Shown here piece by piece: positions 32,624-40,146 of a DNA stretch of 64,000 nucleotides (position 1 is the stretch's first letter; each line of letters opens with the position of its first letter). The position numbers and the translations under genes were made by a program. Source of the DNA: Pseudomonas frederiksbergensis (GTDB taxonomy: Bacteria > Pseudomonadota > Gammaproteobacteria > Pseudomonadales > Pseudomonadaceae); the NCBI RefSeq assembly GCF_000802155.2, contig NZ_JQGJ02000010.1, positions 168,699 to 232,698 of the forward strand, in the 5' to 3' direction. Under the pieces are notes generated by a model. The model was not told the origin of the DNA and made no database searches. It saw only the letters and a list, made by a program, of their open reading frames with translations.

Positions 32624-33687
32624 CAGTCGAAACTCCTGAGGGCCAGCCCGCAGGCAATCATCAGCGCCGGCGCGTCACTGGCCAGGGCGCCCGCGTTGAC
32701 CTTGCTGCTCAAGGCCATGCTGGCGAACGGATTGGCCACTTGGGTCGGCGTGCCCAGGCGCTGCTCGATCAACCGATCCAGGCCCGCGACCGAAGCCGTA
32801 CCGCCGGCCAGCAGGATGTGATCCACCGCGCTGTACTGGCCGGAAGCGAAGAAAAACTGCAGCGAGCGCGACACCTGTTGCACCAGTGCTTCGCGAAACG
32901 GCTGCAACACTTCGCCAAGATAGTCGTCCGGCAGGCCACCTTGCTTTTTCGCCAGGCCGGCCTGCTCCGGCGTCAGGCCGTAGCGACGCTGGATTTCCTC
33001 GGTAAGCTGGCGTCCACCGAACAACTGCTCGCGGGTATAGATGATGCGCCCGTTATGCAACACGCTGAGGGTCGTCATCGTGGCGCCAATGTCGACGACC
33101 GCCACGGTCAACCGTTCCTGGGACGCGGCCAATTGGGTGGAAAGCAGGCCGAAGGCACGCTCCAGGGCGTAGGCCTCCACATCGACCACGCGGGCGGTCA
33201 ATCCGGCGAGCGCCAGCGCCGCCTCGCGGACCTCGACATTTTCCTTGCGACACGCTGCCAACAACACCTCGACCCGCTCGGCGCTGCGAGGCGAAACGCC
33301 AACGACTTCGAAATCAATCGCCACCTCATCCAGCGGGTACGGAATGTATTGGTCGGCTTCGATCTTGAGCTGGTTCTCCATGTCGTCATCGGACAGCCCG
33401 GCATCCATTTCGATGGTCTTGGTGATGACCGCCGAGCCGGCGACGGCCACCGCCACGTTGCGCAAGGGCGTCTTCGCCTTGGCGAGCACCCGCGACAATG
33501 CCTGCCCCACCCCTTCGAGCTCGGCAATGTTCTTCTCGACCACCGCATTGGCCGGCAGCGGTTCGACCGCATAGGACTCGACGCGATAACGATCACCCTG
33601 GCGACTCAATTCGAGCAGCTTCACCGACGTCGAGCTGATGTCGATCCCCAGAAGCGCATGGGCTTTTTTATTGAAGAGTCGTAGCAC
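32623..33687 (-). CDS. pilM: Type IV pilus actin-like ATPase
   Basis: 354 residues from GTG 33687. AGGGA lies 7 nt before this GTG, whereas an in-frame TTG two codons earlier (33693) almost touches it; 354 residues is also the usual PilM length. The protein is an FtsA/actin-fold ATPase that sits on the cytoplasmic face and binds the PilN N-terminus: LLGIDISSTSVKLLELSR (phosphate 1), VVDIGATMTTLSVLHNG (phosphate 2), LLAGGTASVAGLDRLIE (adenosine). First gene of the pilMNOPQ operon, divergent from ponA. Confidence 0.95.
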   Translation of the reverse strand: MLRLFNKKAHALLGIDISSTSVKLLELSRQGDRYRVESYAVEPLPANAVVEKNIAELEGVGQALSRVLAKAKTPLRNVAVAVAGSAVITKTIEMDAGLSDDDMENQLKIEADQYIPYPLDEVAIDFEVVGVSPRSAERVEVLLAACRKENVEVREAALALAGLTARVVDVEAYALERAFGLLSTQLAASQERLTVAVVDIGATMTTLSVLHNGRIIYTREQLFGGRQLTEEIQRRYGLTPEQAGLAKKQGGLPDDYLGEVLQPFREALVQQVSRSLQFFFASGQYSAVDHILLAGGTASVAGLDRLIEQRLGTPTQVANPFASMALSSKVNAGALASDAPALMIACGLALRSFD

Positions 33688-33774
33688 TACCAATTCCCTA
33701 TGACTATCCGTGAGTTACGGACTCTCTAATAAGCGTTGCGTTCAATCCCCCCGGTCCGACGAACGTCCGGATGG

Positions 33775-33803
33775 CGTTACCGACGAAAAAAAATGCTTAT
33801 AAT
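33775..33803 (+). promoter_or_regulatory. Candidate ponA promoter
   Basis: A perfect -10 TATAAT at 33798-33803 is preceded after 17 nt by a weak -35 (CGTTAC, 33775-33780). Transcription from ~33810 would exclude upstream starts and supports translation of ponA from about 33892. Confidence 0.6.
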
Positions 33804-33891
33804 GCCCAGCGTTTTTTTCGCTTTGCTGCAAGCACGGGTCCTTCCCTGCACCTGGCGTCTTTTTCATTCTTTGCCTGGATATCCAAAAGCC

Positions 33892-36339
33892 TTGATTCGT
33901 CTGCTGAAATTTTTCGGATGGTCCATCGTCGCCGTTTTCTGCGGACTGCTCTTGGGCCTGAGCGGTGCCTTTCTTTACCTTAGTCCGGGATTGCCGTCCG
34001 TGGAGGCGCTGAGAAGTATTCAGTTGCAGATTCCCCTGCGGGTGTACAGCAGCGACGACAAGTTGATCGCCGAATTTGGCGAAATGCGCCGCACGCCGAT
34101 CCGTTTCGCCGACATTCCCCCCAATTTCATCAATGCGTTACTAAGTGCTGAAGACGACAATTTCGCCAACCACTATGGCGTCGATCCGGGCAGCCTGATG
34201 CGCGCCGCCAGCCAGCTGGTCAAGAGCGGCCACATCCAGTCCGGCGGCAGCACCATCACCATGCAGGTAGCGAAGAACTTCTTCCTGACCAGCGAGCGCA
34301 GCTTCTCGCGCAAGACCACCGAGATTCTCCTGGCCCTGCAGATCGAGCGGCAGCTGACCAAGGACGAGATCCTCGAGCTGTACGTGAACAAGATTTACCT
34401 GGGCAACCGCGCCTACGGGATCGAGGCGGCGGCGCAGGTGTATTACGGCAAGTCGATCCGCGATGTGAGCCTGGCGCAGATGGCGATGATCGCCGGCCTG
34501 CCCAAGGCACCTTCGCGCTTCAACCCATTGGCCAACCCGGCACGCAGCAAGGAACGTCGCGACTGGATCCTGGGGCGCATGTACAAGCTCGGCAAGATCA
34601 GCGAAGCCGAGTACACCGCCGCAATCAACGAGCCGCTGAACGCCAGCTATCACGTGCCGACCCCGGAAGTGAACGCCCCGTATATCGCCGAGATGGCCCG
34701 CGCCGAGATGGTCGGACGTTATGGCAGCGACGCCTACACCGAAGGTTTCCGCGTCACCACCACGGTGCCGAGCAACTTGCAGGAAATGGCCAACACCGCG
34801 CTGCACGAAGGCCTGATGACCTACGACCAGCGCCACGGCTACCGGGGCCCAGAATCGCGCCTGCCAGGCAAGACCAAGGAAGCCTGGGCCCAGGAACTGA
34901 CCAAGCAACGCACCATCAGCAGCCTGGAACCGGCGATCGTCACCCAGGTGGACAAGGACGGCATCAAGGTCCTGACCCGCAATGGCGAGCAGGAAGAGCA
35001 TGTGGCCTGGGACACCATGAAATGGGCCCGACCGTTTCTCAACACCAACAGCATGGGCGCCAACCCACGGCAGCCGTCGGACGTGGCGCAGGTCGGCGAC
35101 CTGATCCGAGTGCAGCGCCAGCCGGACAACTCCCTCAAGTTCAGCCAGATCCCGGCCGCCCAGGGCGCACTGGTATCCCTCGACCCACAGAACGGCGCGA
35201 TCCGCTCGTTGGTGGGCGGCTTCGCCTTCGAGCAGAGCAATTACAACCGAGCCTTGCAGGCCAAGCGCCAACCAGGCTCCAGCTTCAAGCCATTCGTCTA
35301 CAGCGCCGCCCTGGACAACGGCTACACCGCCGCCAGCCTGGTGAACGATGCGCCGATCGTGTTTGTCGATGAGTACCTGGACAAGGTCTGGCGGCCGAAG
35401 AACGACACCAATACGTTCCTGGGCCCGATTCGCCTGCGCGAGGCGCTGTACAAATCCCGCAACCTGGTCTCGATCCGCCTGCTGCAGGCGCTGGGCGTGG
35501 ACCGCACCATCGACTACATCAGCAAGTTCGGCTTCAACAAGCAGGACTTGCCGCGCAACCTGTCCCTGGCACTGGGCACCGCGACCTTGACGCCGATGGA
35601 AATCGCGACGGGCTGGAGCACCTTCGCCAACGGCGGCTACAAGATCACCCCGTACATCATCGACAGGATCGAAAGCCGCAACGGTGAAACGCTGTTCGTC
35701 GCCAACCCGCCACGAGTGCCTACGGGCGAGCAGGCCAGCGACGGCGTCGCCGCGCCTGCCACCGAGACCTTCACGGTGAACGCGACTGGCGGCGAAGCCA
35801 CCACCGCCCCTGCCGTACCGCAAGCGCCAGCCATCGCCGAACGCATCGTCGACGGTCGCACCACCTACATCCTCAACAGCATGTTGCAGGACGTGATCAA
35901 GCTCGGCACCGGTCGCCGCGCCCTGGCCCTGGGTCGCACGGACCTGGCGGGCAAGACCGGTACCACCAACGAATCCAAGGACGCCTGGTTCTCCGGCTAC
36001 AACGCCGATTACGTGACCACCGTCTGGACCGGTTTCGACCAGCCCGAAAGCCTGGGCCGTCGCGAGTTCGGCGGCACCGTGGCGCTGCCGATCTGGATGA
36101 GCTACATGGGCGCTGCCCTCAAGGACAAGCCACCGCACACCCAGCCTGAACCGGAAGGCATCCTCAGCCTGCGGGTCGACCCGGTCAGCGGCCGTGCGGC
36201 CACGCCAGGCACGCCGGGTGCGTACTTCGAGCTGTTCAAGAGCGAAGACACCCCGCCGTCCGTCAACGAGCTGGGCAACGGCGTCGCACCGGGCAGCCCG
36301 CTGCCGGCGGATGAGGCGGCACCGATCGATCTGTTCTGA
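33892..36339 (+). CDS. ponA: Penicillin-binding protein 1A (bifunctional)
   Basis: About 815 residues if TTG 33892 is the start (IRLLKFFGWSIVAV); upstream in-frame starts would add 52 residues but lie before or at the predicted promoter. One N-terminal membrane anchor (~5-30) is followed by the glycosyltransferase domain (catalytic Glu87 in AEDDNF; GGSTITMQVAKNFF; ERSFSRK), an OB-like insert, and the transpeptidase with SSFK at Ser463, SRN (KSRNL) and K688-TGT. It polymerises and crosslinks peptidoglycan in the periplasm. The C-terminal tail is Pro/Ala-rich. It is divergent from pilM, as in other pseudomonads, and ends before a perfect 16-bp hairpin. Confidence 0.95.
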   Translation: MIRLLKFFGWSIVAVFCGLLLGLSGAFLYLSPGLPSVEALRSIQLQIPLRVYSSDDKLIAEFGEMRRTPIRFADIPPNFINALLSAEDDNFANHYGVDPGSLMRAASQLVKSGHIQSGGSTITMQVAKNFFLTSERSFSRKTTEILLALQIERQLTKDEILELYVNKIYLGNRAYGIEAAAQVYYGKSIRDVSLAQMAMIAGLPKAPSRFNPLANPARSKERRDWILGRMYKLGKISEAEYTAAINEPLNASYHVPTPEVNAPYIAEMARAEMVGRYGSDAYTEGFRVTTTVPSNLQEMANTALHEGLMTYDQRHGYRGPESRLPGKTKEAWAQELTKQRTISSLEPAIVTQVDKDGIKVLTRNGEQEEHVAWDTMKWARPFLNTNSMGANPRQPSDVAQVGDLIRVQRQPDNSLKFSQIPAAQGALVSLDPQNGAIRSLVGGFAFEQSNYNRALQAKRQPGSSFKPFVYSAALDNGYTAASLVNDAPIVFVDEYLDKVWRPKNDTNTFLGPIRLREALYKSRNLVSIRLLQALGVDRTIDYISKFGFNKQDLPRNLSLALGTATLTPMEIATGWSTFANGGYKITPYIIDRIESRNGETLFVANPPRVPTGEQASDGVAAPATETFTVNATGGEATTAPAVPQAPAIAERIVDGRTTYILNSMLQDVIKLGTGRRALALGRTDLAGKTGTTNESKDAWFSGYNADYVTTVWTGFDQPESLGRREFGGTVALPIWMSYMGAALKDKPPHTQPEPEGILSLRVDPVSGRAATPGTPGAYFELFKSEDTPPSVNELGNGVAPGSPLPADEAAPIDLF

Positions 36340-36403
36340 CCGGGCCCACACCCCTGTGGGAGCCGAGCTTGCTCGCGATGGCGTCAGCCCTGGCAAACCA
36401 AAA

Positions 36404-36437
36404 CCCGTGGCGAGGGAGCTTGCTCCCTCGCCACGGG
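36404..36437. repeat. REP hairpin with perfect 16-bp stem after ponA
   Basis: CCCGTGGCGAGGGAGC - TT - GCTCCCTCGCCACGGG. A second REP half (TGTGGGAGCCGAGCTTGCTC) precedes it at 36356-36375. Probably also ends ponA transcription. Confidence 0.75.
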
Positions 36438-36677
36438 GTTTGGATTGAGGCTCAAGCGTTGGGCTGAGAGACCTGGGGTATTGACCGCTTCCTGTTTGTC
36501 AGGCCATCATTTTACCTCGGTCTTCCTTCAGATTCGCAGTCACTGCGACACTCTTGCCTCTGCTAACACTTCCCTTGCCGAGTGTGTAGAGGACTTTCAC
36601 TTCCAAGTCACCAGCGTGGCCACTACAGCCAAGCTGGTTACGCTTACGCGTAACGCGCCTTGCCTGGCGCACCCAAT
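36438..36677. other. Spacer without recognised gene
   Basis: 240 bp between the REP hairpin and the degenerate maeB repeat. One 83-codon open frame (36445-36696) has no recognisable product and runs into the repeat, so it is not called. Confidence 0.4.
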
Positions 36678-36804
36678 AAAAAGCCCCGACTCATAAGAGC
36701 GGGGCTTTTGTTGAAGCGCTACAAACGGCTTAGCCATTGAGCACATCATCACGTCCTTTGGCGGCTAGTTCTTCGGATAAGGCAGGGTGGTCACGCCGTC
36801 GGAA
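36678..36804 (-). repeat. Degenerate duplicate of the maeB 3' end and terminator (copy A)
   Basis: Aligns along ~125 bp with 37391-37520: the terminator AAAAGCCCCGACTCA...GGGGCTTTT, the spacer TTGTTGAAGCGCTACAA, the maeB stop region CGGCTTAGCC, and the codons after it (GTAGTTCTTCGG, GGCAGGGTGG). It has several substitutions and indels, so it is non-coding. It is a direct repeat of copy B, 713 bp away. Confidence 0.8.
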
Positions 36805-36877
36805 CTAGAAATGATTTAATCAACAAGCGTGCCTTAAATGCTATAAAAAATAAAACTCATCAGAATTTATTATAAAA

Positions 36878-36897
36878 AACTGTCAGATCTGACAGTT
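36878..36897. promoter_or_regulatory. Perfect 20-bp palindrome resembling a lux/las box
   Basis: AACTGTCAGATCTGACAGTT is fully self-complementary and fits the NNCT-N12-AGNN pattern recalled for LuxR-type regulator sites, including the central CAGATCTG. It follows directly on a -10-like TATAAA and lies 59 bp before the ATG at 36957. Confidence 0.6.
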
Positions 36898-36956
36898 CCC
36901 GTCTATCAATCCCTTAAAGATAATCAGAGCTCACCAATGATTCAGGGGATCTGATC

Positions 36957-37256
36957 ATGAATGACGATGTCGTTGCACGAATCAAGAGCATCGCGCCAAA
37001 TACCTGGCTGCGCATCGAGTATATCAACTCTAGAGGCGAAGTTTCAAATATGGACCAAGGTTGGTTAAAAGCAGTCGATTTCGATGAAGGAACCCTTACC
37101 TTGAAGAGCGATTATATAACTACAACAGTTTGGATCAACAACATAAAAAGTGCCGATAGTATTAAGGATAACGTTACCGGAACCGGCACCGCTGGCCCCG
37201 CAGTAGAAGAAAATAAAAGTTGGAGATGGATCGGCGATGGATGGAAAAAGGATTGA
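36957..37256 (+). CDS. Hypothetical 99-residue protein in an AT-rich insertion
   Basis: AGGGG at 36944-36948 lies 8 nt before the ATG. The product is acidic and soluble, with a beta-rich N-terminal ~65 residues (NTWLRIEYINSRGEVSNMDQ, GWLKAVDFDEGTLTLKSDY, TTTVWINNIKSA) that suggest a small SH3- or Sm-like barrel, then a flexible Gly/Thr/Pro segment and a tail ending WRWIGDGWKKD. It has no signal peptide or membrane segment. Codon use is AT-rich, unlike its neighbours, and the gene lies between direct repeats of the maeB 3' end, both signs of transfer. A lux-box-like operator overlaps its probable promoter. I do not recognise the family and assign no function. Confidence 0.65.
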   Translation: MNDDVVARIKSIAPNTWLRIEYINSRGEVSNMDQGWLKAVDFDEGTLTLKSDYITTTVWINNIKSADSIKDNVTGTGTAGPAVEENKSWRWIGDGWKKD

Positions 37257-37390
37257 AAAGCGCGAAATTTCTGCGACGTAAATCTATCGAAAGATAAAAT
37301 TAACTGTATTAGGAGAAATATTATTTCAACTCCGAACCACTTACCAAACACAAACCAACATGTCCGTGCTGCGGTTCCTATCTGGAATAC

Positions 37391-37425
37391 GAAAAGCCCC
37401 GACTCACAGGAGCCGGGGCTTTTTG
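37391..37425 (-). terminator. Rho-independent terminator of maeB
   Basis: On the minus strand AAAAAGCCCCGGCTCCTGTG is followed by AGTCGGGGCTTTT: an ~11-bp stem ending in a T-run, 19 bp after the maeB stop. Confidence 0.85.
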
Positions 37426-37520
37426 TTGAAGCGCTACAACGGCTTAGCCGTTGAACACGTCATCCACGCTCTTGAGCGGGTAGTTCTTCGGGTACGGCAG
37501 GGTTGCTACGCCCGTCTCGA
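37391..37520 (-). repeat. maeB 3' end and terminator (copy B, intact)
   Basis: Functional counterpart of the degenerate repeat at 36678-36804. It covers the maeB terminator, stop codon and last ~26 codons. Confidence 0.8.
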
Positions 37521-38712
37521 TGGCGGCCTTGGCCACGGCGTCGGAGATCAGGGTGATCAGGCGGGCATCCATTGGTTTCGGGATGATGTACTCACGACCG
37601 AATTCCAGCTTGATGCCGCCGTAGGCGTCGCACACTTCCTGAGGCACCGGCAGCTTGGCCAGTTCGCGCAGGGCGTTGGCGGCCGCGACCTTCATTTCTT
37701 CGTTGATGCGCTTGGCACGAACGTCCAGGGCACCACGGAAGATGAACGGGAAGCCCAGAACGTTGTTGACCTGGTTCGGGTAGTCCGAACGACCGGTGGC
37801 CATGATCACGTCGCTGCGGGTCGCGTGAGCCAGCTCCGGGGAGATTTCCGGGTCCGGGTTCGAGCAGGCGAACACGATCGGATTCGGCGCCATGCGCAGC
37901 AGGTTTTCCGCGCTCAACAGGTTCGGGCCCGACAGGCCGACGAACACGTCGGCACCGTCCAGCGCATCCGCCAGGGAGCGCTTGTCGGTCGCGTGGGCGA
38001 AGACAGCCTTGTACTGGTTCAGATCGTCACGGCCGGAGTGGATCACGCCGGTACGGTCGACCATGAAGATGTTTTCGATCTTGGCGCCCATGCTCACCAG
38101 CAACTTCATGCAGGAGATGGCCGCAGCGCCGGCGCCCAGGCAGACGATCTTGGCTTCCGGCAGGGTTTTGCCAGCGATTTCCAAGGCGTTGATCATGCCG
38201 GCCGCAGTCACGATTGCGGTGCCGTGCTGGTCATCGTGGAATACCGGAATGTCGCACTGTTCGATCAGGGCGCGCTCGATCTCGAAGCACTCAGGTGCCT
38301 TGATGTCTTCCAGGTTGATGCCGCCGAAGGTGATGGAAATGCGCTTGACGGTGTCGATGAAGGCTTGCGGGCTCTCGGAATCGACTTCGATGTCGAACAC
38401 GTCGATGCCGGCGAAGCGCTTGAACAGAACACCCTTGCCTTCCATGACCGGCTTGGAAGCCAATGGACCTAGGTTACCCAGGCCGAGAATCGCGGTGCCA
38501 TCGGAAATGACTGCAACCAGGTTGCCCTTGCCGGTGTATTTGTAGGCCAGCTCAGGGTCGCGAGCGATTTCACGCACTGGTTCGGCTACGCCGGGGCTGT
38601 AGGCCAGCGACAGGTCGCGGGCAGTAGCGGTGGCCTTGGTGAGCTCGACACTCAGCTTACCCGGACGAGGATTAGCGTGATATTCGAGAGCGGCAGTTTT
38701 CAGATCAGACAT
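37444..38712 (-). CDS. maeB: Malic enzyme, short (no phosphotransacetylase) form
   Basis: 422 residues. It decarboxylates malate to pyruvate with NAD(P). Motifs: LAYSPGVAEPVREI with the catalytic Tyr, VISDGTAILGLGNLGPLA, the metal/substrate segment FHDDQHGTAIVTAAG, and the dinucleotide loop CLGAGAAAISCMKLL. Escherichia MaeB carries a fused phosphotransacetylase-like domain after residue ~430; this protein ends before it, as the short pseudomonad enzyme does, so the symbol is approximate. Its terminator and 3' end are duplicated 713 bp downstream (36678-36804). Confidence 0.92.
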   Translation of the reverse strand: MSDLKTAALEYHANPRPGKLSVELTKATATARDLSLAYSPGVAEPVREIARDPELAYKYTGKGNLVAVISDGTAILGLGNLGPLASKPVMEGKGVLFKRFAGIDVFDIEVDSESPQAFIDTVKRISITFGGINLEDIKAPECFEIERALIEQCDIPVFHDDQHGTAIVTAAGMINALEIAGKTLPEAKIVCLGAGAAAISCMKLLVSMGAKIENIFMVDRTGVIHSGRDDLNQYKAVFAHATDKRSLADALDGADVFVGLSGPNLLSAENLLRMAPNPIVFACSNPDPEISPELAHATRSDVIMATGRSDYPNQVNNVLGFPFIFRGALDVRAKRINEEMKVAAANALRELAKLPVPQEVCDAYGGIKLEFGREYIIPKPMDARLITLISDAVAKAAIETGVATLPYPKNYPLKSVDDVFNG

Positions 38713-38897
38713 GTGGGCATTCCGCTTTTTACTGTGTTGGACAGACGGACCGCCGAGGATACGCGCCTCGCAAAGTCCCTACAAGACTGACCAGTCACTC
38801 CTGTCAAGCGCCCTGCCCTACGACTTTGGGCCAAGAGCTACGAAACACAAGGGCCTGATGCATACAATCCAAAGTAAAAATGTCTACAATTATTTTC

Positions 38898-39680
38898 TCA
38901 AAGCACCGGCTGTAACATCGCCGGATCGGTCAGCGGCAACATCCAACGCGCCTGCCCAGGCTTGGTTTCCCCACGGCGGGCGCGATCGACGACCCAACCG
39001 CGAGCCTCGATCGTCCGGCCTTCAAGACGCTTCAACGCAGAGGCGTCGAAATTTCGCTGCGAGTTGGGCGCGATGTGCAGGACAACCGCCCCTTGTAGTT
39101 CGATCCAGATACCACCGCGATTGCGTTGCACACTGTCTACACGGCCGCTGATCAGGGCAAAGCCGGGCGCCTTGATTTGTTCCGCTCGCGTGACCGGGGA
39201 CTTCTTCCAGACCCCGAGCCTCGCTTGCCGCGCCTGGCGCTCGGCGGCCTGTTGGCACTCGACCAGGTCGACGTTCGGCGCGACCGCCACCACGAAGCCC
39301 AGCCCCTCGGCAATCAGTTGCTCCTCCAGGTTGCGACCCTGGCGGTCGTAGACGTGGGCGAGCGTGCGCCCGTAATCGTCGCGATCATCACGGCCGGGCG
39401 ACATCTTGACCCGCCCGGCACTGGCGGCCACCAGCGCTTCGAGTCGCTGGCGCGCCGCCACGGCAAAAGGTTCGTCGGCACGCCCGCGCTTACCCAGCTC
39501 CGGACTGTTGAGGCCGATCATGCGGACACGACGACCGTCCTCAAGGTACAAGGTGTCGCCGTCCACCACCCGCTGTACGGCCGCTTCGGGCAGCTCACCC
39601 GGCAGGGGGCAAGACGCCTGGGCACCACAAAGCCAAATCGCAGGCACAAAAAAGGCGCCCACCAGGGACGCCTTTTTCAT
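38898..39680 (-). CDS. Secreted thermonuclease-like protein (SNase domain)
   Basis: 260 residues from ATG 39680, giving a signal peptide MKKASLVGAFFVPAIWLCGA-QA; TTG 39710 with AAGG upstream is an alternative start. The SNase fold is clear: VQRVVDGDTLYLEDGRRVRM (active-site Asp), IGLNSPELGKRG (Arg/Glu region), DDYGRTLAHVYDRQGRNLEE and LGFVVAVAP. Members of this family cleave nucleic acids outside the cytoplasm, and the C-terminal ~90 residues (VTRAEQIKAPGFALISGRVD onward) form an extra OB-like domain. Downstream of rpmE and upstream of maeB on the same strand. Confidence 0.85.
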   Translation of the reverse strand: MKKASLVGAFFVPAIWLCGAQASCPLPGELPEAAVQRVVDGDTLYLEDGRRVRMIGLNSPELGKRGRADEPFAVAARQRLEALVAASAGRVKMSPGRDDRDDYGRTLAHVYDRQGRNLEEQLIAEGLGFVVAVAPNVDLVECQQAAERQARQARLGVWKKSPVTRAEQIKAPGFALISGRVDSVQRNRGGIWIELQGAVVLHIAPNSQRNFDASALKRLEGRTIEARGWVVDRARRGETKPGQARWMLPLTDPAMLQPVL

Positions 39681-39721
39681 TAGCCTGGAATAGCCGGAAC
39701 GACTTTCCAAGATAATCAGCC

Positions 39722-39940
39722 TTAGGCTTTCTTGGCGCCGAAAGCACCGAAACGATCGGCGAACTTCTGAACGCGGCCGCCGGTATCCAGAGTCTTTTGC
39801 TTACCGGTGTAGAACGGGTGGCATTCGTTGCAAACGTCGATCGCCAGGGCTTTGCCGTAGGTCGAACGGGTTTCGAACTTGTTGCCGCAGCTGCAGGTTA
39901 CTGCAACGACTGGGTAGTCCGGATGGATATCGGTTTTCAT
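39722..39940 (-). CDS. rpmE: 50S ribosomal protein L31
   Basis: 72 residues, the zinc-binding (C+) form: cysteines in VTCSCGNKF (16, 18) and DVCNECHPFYTG (37, 40). Pseudomonads often also hold a zinc-independent paralogue elsewhere. Divergent from priA, as in other members of the genus. Confidence 0.97.
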   Translation of the reverse strand: MKTDIHPDYPVVAVTCSCGNKFETRSTYGKALAIDVCNECHPFYTGKQKTLDTGGRVQKFADRFGAFGAKKA

Positions 39941-40146
39941 GGTGTTTTCCTCAGGCTAGCGTGCCGCCACCCAACACTATTGTTGAATACCGCACGTAAT
40001 TAGGCCGCGGATTCTACCAGACAACATTAATCGCGCAAGCTACAACTTGTACCAACCGTCTGCTAGGCTCGCGACCTTTCGTGCGCAAACTCCCACAAGG
40101 ATCGCGCCAAGTTTTCTGAATCTGCTGTTTACCGAGACCCTCCCGC

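Noticed and set aside
33736..33891. N-terminal extension of ponA by 52 residues
   Set aside because: It spans the TATAAT promoter element and has no similarity to PBP1A N-termini.
36445..36696. 83-codon frame after ponA
   Set aside because: No ribosome site, no recognisable product, and it ends within the degenerate maeB repeat.
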